In this document: positions 58,616-64,000 of the stretch, in pieces | Numbering within the stretch: position 1 is the first letter of the stretch | How the letters are laid out: each line of letters begins with the position of its first letter | Source of the DNA: Pyricularia pennisetigena | Lineage: Eukaryota > Ascomycota > Sordariomycetes > Magnaporthales > Pyriculariaceae | NCBI RefSeq assembly: GCF_004337985.1 | Contig: NC_043742.1 | Location: forward strand, 7,539,229-7,603,228 | Length of the DNA: 64,000 nt | Reading direction: 5' to 3' | The notes under the pieces: model-generated | What the model saw: the letters and a program-made list of their open reading frames with translations, nothing else | Told to the model about the DNA's origin: nothing | The model's database searches: none | Made by a program: the position numbers and the translations under genes

Positions 58616-60468
58616 TATGGTGGTTTGGACCGGTGGAGGAAACGTATGGTATATTTCTAGTCATTATAGACAATGAGTATTCTGGTGGACGGGGTTCGTC
58701 GGAGCTGAGCCGATGATACAGGACTACCAAGTTACGGCTATGTTTTCCGATGTGCGCTGCCGAAAAATGCAGCTTTTCCCAGTCTAGCCCAATTCGGCAG
58801 CAGGAACAGCAAATCCTAGCGTCAACCCTAGGTCAAGTCTAAATGTATGACAGCTAGCTGCATATAGCCAGAAAATATTTTTCATCAAGTGCTTTACGTT
58901 TTTGAGAGACGCTAGACGAAGCTAGGCAACCCTTGACCTGCGGTGTCGTAAGTTGTTGCTGCAGCTAAACCGCACTCGTCCCAGACTTTTGGATGCGAAC
59001 ACCGCCAACATAGCAGAGGCAACTGCCAAGTGAACATTTTTGCTCCCCGCACATAATATAGAGAGACCTCTCAACATGCACTACCTCGCCCAATGACAGT
59101 GCCTACCACTTTGGTATTTCCATCGGTTGACTGAACCAAGTCCACTCGAATTCGTCACGCAATAACCATGCTGTATAACATCCCAGTTGGTCACAAGGTC
59201 CGAGGAACGGAACCTCCGAATAGGCTATTTGAAAAAGGGGCGCGCCCTCGCAATTTATATAGTAGCAGGCGGTTATAGTGATTATCGTCCACTGCAAGAT
59301 TGAACTCTGGAGGGGCGATGAACCCACTGCTACCGTCTAAAGCTCAAGGTCGAGTCATTGACAAATACTGAGAACACTACACGCCGCATAAATAAATGCA
59401 TGTCTACAATGAAGTGAGACTCTGCGGAAGGGACTGAGGAGGTTTTAGATGGCCACCATTGGCTGGTGTGAGTTGAAGAGCGACTGAAGCCTTGCACTGA
59501 TTATGTAACCTATAGATCTACAGAGTGATGCAAAGAAAAAAAAATAAGAAAAGACAAGACACCAAACCGTATTGATCTCCAGACAATCACGCATGAGGGC
59601 TTCTCCTCGCTACCAAGCACAAACGCTACTTGATGCCTACAGTACCAGTGCAAACAAGCTTCCGCCCAGCCTTTTTGACAGCGGACAAGCAAACGTCAAG
59701 CAATTCCACAACAGCTCCCCGGAGAGATTTGCCTCCCCGCGTTCTTGGATCCGGCAATGATTATCGCCCGAGCCCATATACCGGTCCAGTCCCTTCCTTT
59801 CCCCAGCCGTCCCCGCGTTCTCTTGAGTCTGGGGTGTAACCGAGAGGGCGTGATTGGTTGGGAGCAGAAACGAGCCAAATGTATCAGTCTACAGCTGCAC
59901 CTCGACCGAGAATAGCTGCATGGGAAGTTTTTACTGGGAAAAAAAAACCAATCTTTCTCATCGGCTGGCAGCGTCCATCCTTCTTTTTATTGGTCATTCT
60001 GGCCGTTTGCCACCTTGTCATCCTCCCGCGTTTCGGCAGTGGACACCTGGCTGGGCTGACATCCAGCAGCCGACGAGACTCGACGGCTACCCTTCTTTCC
60101 AAAGTGGCTGACGCTGAAGCTGGCCAATGATCAAGTGAGAAAACGGCCTTGAGGTCGGGATGGTTGTAAATCGGGGCCGTTTATCCTGATGACGGACCTT
60201 TGCGATCCTTATTAACTTGGCCCTTTTGGGTCATGATGGTAATATGGGACAAAGCGCTATTTGGTCAGGATGGCTCTGTCGGTGGCGTCGTTAATGTTTC
60301 TCTCAGATCTCTTCCCAGATACATACATATAGGGCCGCCCTCCAGTTCGGACAAACTCGTTCCTCTCTCCTTCCACCTCGACATCCAAAGGTCACTCCTC
60401 CAGCATCGGTCTGATTCGCCTGAACATCAAACTTTCACACAGATTCATCTTCCCTCATCGCAGTCGAC
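58616..60468. other. Intergenic, promoter side of the GH7 gene
   Basis: Nothing recognised over most of the 1.85 kb; ORFs at 59572-59760, 59854-60130 and 60200-60508 overlap in several frames and lack motifs. The last ~150 bp hold the core promoter and CT-rich leader of the cellulase gene. Confidence 0.45.
60325..60332 (+). promoter_or_regulatory. Possible TATA element of the GH7 gene
   Basis: CATATAGG lies ~140 bp upstream of the ATG at 60469 and is followed by a pyrimidine-rich leader (CCTCTCTCCTTCC). Confidence 0.4.
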
Positions 60469-60996
60469 ATGCAGGTCACCAAAGCAGGCCTCTTCCTGGG
60501 CGCGCTGATCGCCGGTGCGGCGGGCCAGCAGGTGGGCACGCAGACGGCCGAGACGCACCCCAAGCTGACGTGGAAAAAGTGCACGGGCAAGGCGTCGTGC
60601 ACGACGGTCAACGGCGAGGTGGTCATCGACGCCAACTGGCGCTGGCTGCACGACAGCAACAGCAAGAACTGCTACGACGGCAACAAGTGGACCGACTCGT
60701 GCCGGACCGCGACCGACTGCGCCACAAAGTGCTCGCTCGAGGGCGCCGACTACGGCAAGACGTACGGCGCCTCGACCAGCGGCGACGCGCTCTCGCTCAA
60801 GTTCGTCACCAAGCACGACTACGGCACCAACATTGGCAGTCGCTTCTACCTGATGAACGGCGCCTCCAAGTATCAGATGTTCAACCTGCTCGGGAACGAG
60901 TTTGCGTTTGATGTGGATCTCTCCACCATCGAGTGTGGGCTCAACTCGGCGCTGTACTTTGTTGTAAGTGGTTTTGTTATCGCTCGTGTCGTGAGG

Positions 60997-61029
<33 letters not shown>

Positions 61030-62215
61030 ACCCGAGAGAAAGAAAAACTAACATAGCTTCGGTACAGGCCATGGAGGAAGACGGCGGCATGAAGAGCTAC
61101 TCCAGCAACAAGGCCGGTGCCAAGTACGGAACCGGATACTGCGATGCTCAGTGTGCTCGTGATCTCAAGTTTGTTGGAGGCAAGGTACGTTTACTCGACG
61201 AGTTGATCTTGTGATTTCTCTGCCGTGGCGCTGATCATTGTCCCCCCTCCTTTTTTTTGTTTCTTTCTTCTCTTGTCTAGGCCAACATTGAAGGGTGGAA
61301 GCCGTCGTCCAACGACGCCAACGCCGGAGTCGGTCCGTATGGTGCCTGCTGCGCCGAGATTGACGTTTGGTGAGTTCAAGTCATGTTTGAAAACAGCTTG
61401 TAATGACCAGACTACCTTGCTGAACTGCTCCTTGTCAGGGAGTCCAACGCCCATGCCTTTGCGTTCACTCCTCACCCTTGCACCGACAACAAGTACCACG
61501 TCTGCCAGGACAGCAACTGCGGTGGCACATACTCTGACGACCGGTTCGCTGGCAAGTGCGATGTGAGTTTTTTTTTCTTTTCTTTTTACAAAGAACACCA
61601 AGCTGCAATGAGTCAATGACCATTCCATGTCCGAGACTTACCAACAACTATCCCCAGGCCAACGGATGCGACATCAACCCATACCGCCTAGGAAACACCG
61701 ACTTTTACGGCAAGGGCAAGACGGTCGACACATCCAAAAAGTTCACGTAAGCGCCCTGCCCCCCTCAACAGCCACATGTCCCTTCCGGCACCAGCTAACC
61801 TGAACCTACACACACACACCCCCCTCGGCCCAGCGTCGTGACCCGCTTCGAGCGCGACGCTCTGACGCAGTTCTTTGTGCAAAACAACAAGCGGATCGAC
61901 ATGCCCAACCCGACGCTGGACGGCCTGCCCGCGACGGGCGCCATCACGGCAGAGTACTGCAGCAGCGTCTTCAACGTCTTCGAGGACCGCAACCGCTTCG
62001 AGGAGGTCGGGGGCTGGTCGCAGCTGCAGCAGGCCCTGTCGCTGCCCATGGTGCTCGTCATGAGCATCTGGGACGACCACTACTCCAACATGCTCTGGCT
62101 CGACTCGGTCTACCCGCCCGAGAAGGAGGGGACGCCGGGCGCGGCCAGGGGCGACTGTCCGCAGGACAGCGGCGTGCCGTCTGAGGTCGAGGCGCAGCAT
62201 CCTGGCGCGTGAGTT

Positions 62216-62286
<71 letters not shown>

Positions 62287-62472
62287 CTTGATGTTGGATG
62301 TGGGGAGCTCAAGTGCCGTGTGACTGATGCTTTTTTTCTGTTTTCTAGTACCGTCGTCTGGAGCAACATCCGCTTCGGCCCGGTTGGCTCCACCGTCAGT
62401 AAGTAATACCCTCGTAGTCACCAGGTCAGAGAGTGAGGCTAACCTTGGCTGTGAATCCTTGTAGACGTGTGA
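60469..62472 (+). CDS. GH7 cellulase (cellobiohydrolase type), secreted, no CBM
   Basis: Eight exons: 60469-60963, 61068-61184, 61281-61369, 61439-61562, 61658-61746, 61834-62208, 62349-62398 and 62465-62472; all introns GT-AG; 448 residues. Signal peptide ~1-19 ([19 protein letters not shown]), then [19 protein letters not shown], the usual GH7 start. The catalytic motif ExDxxE is [13 protein letters not shown]: nucleophile E230, D232 and acid/base E235; intron 3 splits W234. Other landmarks are [36 protein letters not shown] and [19 protein letters not shown], the last typical of cellobiohydrolases with a closed tunnel. The protein ends [13 protein letters not shown] with no linker or CBM1 module, as in several short cellobiohydrolases. 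It cuts crystalline cellulose from chain ends outside the cell. The last exon codes for only two residues plus the stop. Endoglucanase activity is less likely given length and loops. Confidence 0.96.
60999..61028 (+). repeat. 30-T tract in GH7 intron 1
   Basis: Unbroken T run within the 104-bp first intron, upstream of a normal branch-like AACTAACA (61047-61054) and acceptor TACAG. Confidence 0.9.
62217..62283 (+). repeat. (CT)n microsatellite in GH7 intron 6
   Basis: 67 bp of uninterrupted CT dinucleotides directly after the donor GTGAGTTG in a 140-bp intron. Length polymorphism and assembly uncertainty are likely here. Confidence 0.97.
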
Positions 62473-62876
62473 GCAATGTTGCTGGAAAAGAAAAGAGTTA
62501 TCATTGCCAATGGCTCAAAGCGACTTGCTCACTTGGTCTTTCTTTCATACCTTGAGAGTCGTCTGTTGGTGTCAGATACAGTATCGTCAGCTCAAAGGAA
62601 ATAAACAAAGGTTATGCTCTGAATTACTGACATGTGAACACTGCATGGAGCCATCAAAGGCCAGTCGGGATGCGCGTGAATGTGTTTATAAGTTATAGTG
62701 TTATACCAGGTCTGGAGAGGCATGTTGTCCTCACCTCTCGTAGAGAGACGGTAATTTTTCAGTCCAATCATTGCACTACAACCCTCAAAGTCAGAGCCAT
62801 CAACGCGTATAAAGCAACGAGAAACTTTTGGGAGCTTCGTTCTTCCAGGCGATGCCACATCTTTCCCTCAGCCCCT
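62473..62876. other. Intergenic between convergent genes
   Basis: 3' regions of the GH7 gene (plus) and the hypothetical gene (minus). Nothing else seen. Confidence 0.5.
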
Positions 62877-63416
62877 TCAGCCCGATGTGCTCTCTCCATC
62901 CTTGTCTTGTTTCTTCTCAGGCCTTGGATTCCAAAATATCGAAGCCTCATATCTGGCAAGGTTCTCAAATGCACACCCCGCGTGGACTCTGCATAGGAGT
63001 ACAGCCTCCTCTTTTGCCTGCTGCTCCAAAGCGGCCGTGTCGCCATCCGTGCCCAAAGCGGCGTCCCAAGTTATGGACTCGACCCTGGCGCCCTTGTCGT
63101 CGGCTGCCGGTCTCAGATGGAGTATGTAGCGTTCCATGTTCACGCCTCTCCGGATGATGTGGATCGGAACAAGGCCGCTCTCGTCCGGATCGCTGGCTGC
63201 GATGGTCCACTTGTGGTCTTGGTTGCTTCCTGCGAAGCCGAGTTTGAGCTGCGTGAAGTCGGTGGCATCAATTTCCAGATCCCAGCTGGTCGTTGTGGGG
63301 TTTTGCATGGGCTTGCGGCGGGCTGGTACGGGTAGGATAGCGGCCGAGCGGTCCAGGTTGGCTTCCCCATAGGCCACTGTACCGTAAACGTGACGCAGGA
63401 CGGATTCGCGGTCCAT
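62877..63416 (-). CDS. Hypothetical protein (179 aa)
   Basis: Single-exon ORF starting at 63416 in a good context (AACAAAGATGG). It is hydrophilic and mixed alpha/beta, with readable segments such as SWDLEIDATDFTQLKLGFAG, HKWTIAASDPDESGLVPIHI and MERYILHLRPAADDKGARVE. The end is charged (PRPEKKQDKDGE). There is no signal peptide or membrane span, so a cytosolic or nuclear protein is likely. No family recognised. Codon use is GC3-rich like its functional neighbours and competing frames are poorer, which supports it as real. It converges with the GH7 gene. Confidence 0.6.
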   Translation of the reverse strand: MDRESVLRHVYGTVAYGEANLDRSAAILPVPARRKPMQNPTTTSWDLEIDATDFTQLKLGFAGSNQDHKWTIAASDPDESGLVPIHIIRRGVNMERYILHLRPAADDKGARVESITWDAALGTDGDTAALEQQAKEEAVLLCRVHAGCAFENLARYEASIFWNPRPEKKQDKDGESTSG

Positions 63417-64000
63417 CTTTGTTGAGATCGGATGCGAGTTCCAATGCTAAAGCCAGGCCCTGGGGGGTTTTTTTTTTCTTTTTTCTCTAGAGGGAATCAA
63501 CCGGGAGCAAAGATGAATCACGGCTGGAAAGACGACAGAGGTGTCTCCTGTTCAAAATCGTGTCTTGATTGGGATCCTAGAGGGACACCAACACATAAAT
63601 GTGCATGCACTGCATGCACCCCTCTTTCCCTGCCAGTTTAGAGGGCGACAAGAGTCACACCGCATATGCACATGCGTGCGTCGTTTAATCGACGTCAACG
63701 AGCATGCAGTCACACCAACAATTTCCCATCTCTTGGCTGAAGCGGCGAATATAATTGGGAGGATCAGGACATGAATAAGCGCAGTCGCAACCATCTGGAC
63801 CATCCATCCAAGCTGCATACGATTACTGATGGCCACTACCACGCCTCCCTTCACGTCAGCGGGATTTTTGCTCCCAACCGCTCGACAACGGAGAGCCGCT
63901 CGGTTATTTTTGTATCGATCGTCAGCCTTGTGTGACTGTAAACGAGGCTCGTCATGTATTGAGCGTATCTGAAGGTCCTGCGGCTTCTTTGCTATCACGC
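63417..64000. other. Window end, no supported gene
   Basis: Probable promoter of the hypothetical gene and unidentified sequence. A 148-codon minus-strand ORF (63552-63998) starts at the window edge and shows no motif; it could be part of a gene beyond the window, but nothing supports it here. Confidence 0.35.

Noticed and set aside
60445..60816. 123-codon antisense ORF over GH7 exon 1
   Set aside because: Shadow of the GC-rich first exon; ALAVAV-type composition and no domain.
1..64000. CRISPR arrays, bacterial operons or telomeric repeats
   Set aside because: No regularly spaced short repeats, no TTAGGG arrays and gene structure is eukaryotic throughout.

Overview
The window comes from a filamentous ascomycete, most likely a Sordariomycete and plausibly of the Magnaporthales type. 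That placement rests on gene style only: short GT-AG introns, a GH7 cellulase, a rhodopsin-fold fungal membrane protein, a dispersed 5S rRNA gene and pervasive RIP. No species marker was checked.

The window has two compartments with a sharp edge near 42.84 kb. Left of it lies AT-rich, stop-riddled DNA in which repeat copies differ by CpA-to-TpA type transitions, the signature of repeat-induced point mutation. It is a nest of mobile elements. In order: an LTR fragment (1-287); a 166-bp copia LTR (1830-1995); a non-RIPped island (about 1996-8134) with a pogo/Fot1-like transposase relic, an intact 63-residue secreted cysteine-rich protein and an ankyrin-repeat NLR-like relic; a plus-strand copia element (8135-14085); a minus-strand copia element with 556-558 bp LTRs (14086-23573); a truncated TIR element (23574-24571); a relic resembling a DUF3435/FluG-domain tyrosine recombinase (about 25.9-27.2 kb); and a 14.4-kb element (28406-42835).

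The main find is the family of that last element. Three copies of very different size (14,430, 1,839 and 242 bp) share the termini TAGTCTCAG...CTGAGACTA, and each is flanked by its own perfect 9-bp target duplication (AAGCACTTT, AGTTTTTAC, CAAATACAT). The longest copy carries a decayed RecQ-type helicase and several further decayed reading frames, one of which is probably the transposase. I do not recognise the superfamily. A solo LTR with its own 5-bp duplication (AACAT) sits inside it.

Right of the edge, base composition is balanced and genes look functional. They are a degenerate and an intact 5S rRNA gene, a three-exon secreted cysteine-rich protein (45718-46227), a six-exon rhodopsin-fold (SAT4/PTH11-like) membrane protein (51209-53014), a CAP/PR-1 secreted protein with a GPI-type tail (minus, 54894-55553), an MFS transporter (56809-58615), a GH7 cellulase without a CBM (60469-62472) and a hypothetical protein (minus, 62877-63416). 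Secreted, sensing, uptake and cellulolytic genes would suit a plant-associated fungus, but nothing shows that they are co-regulated. An assembly gap of 76 N lies at 47235-47310.
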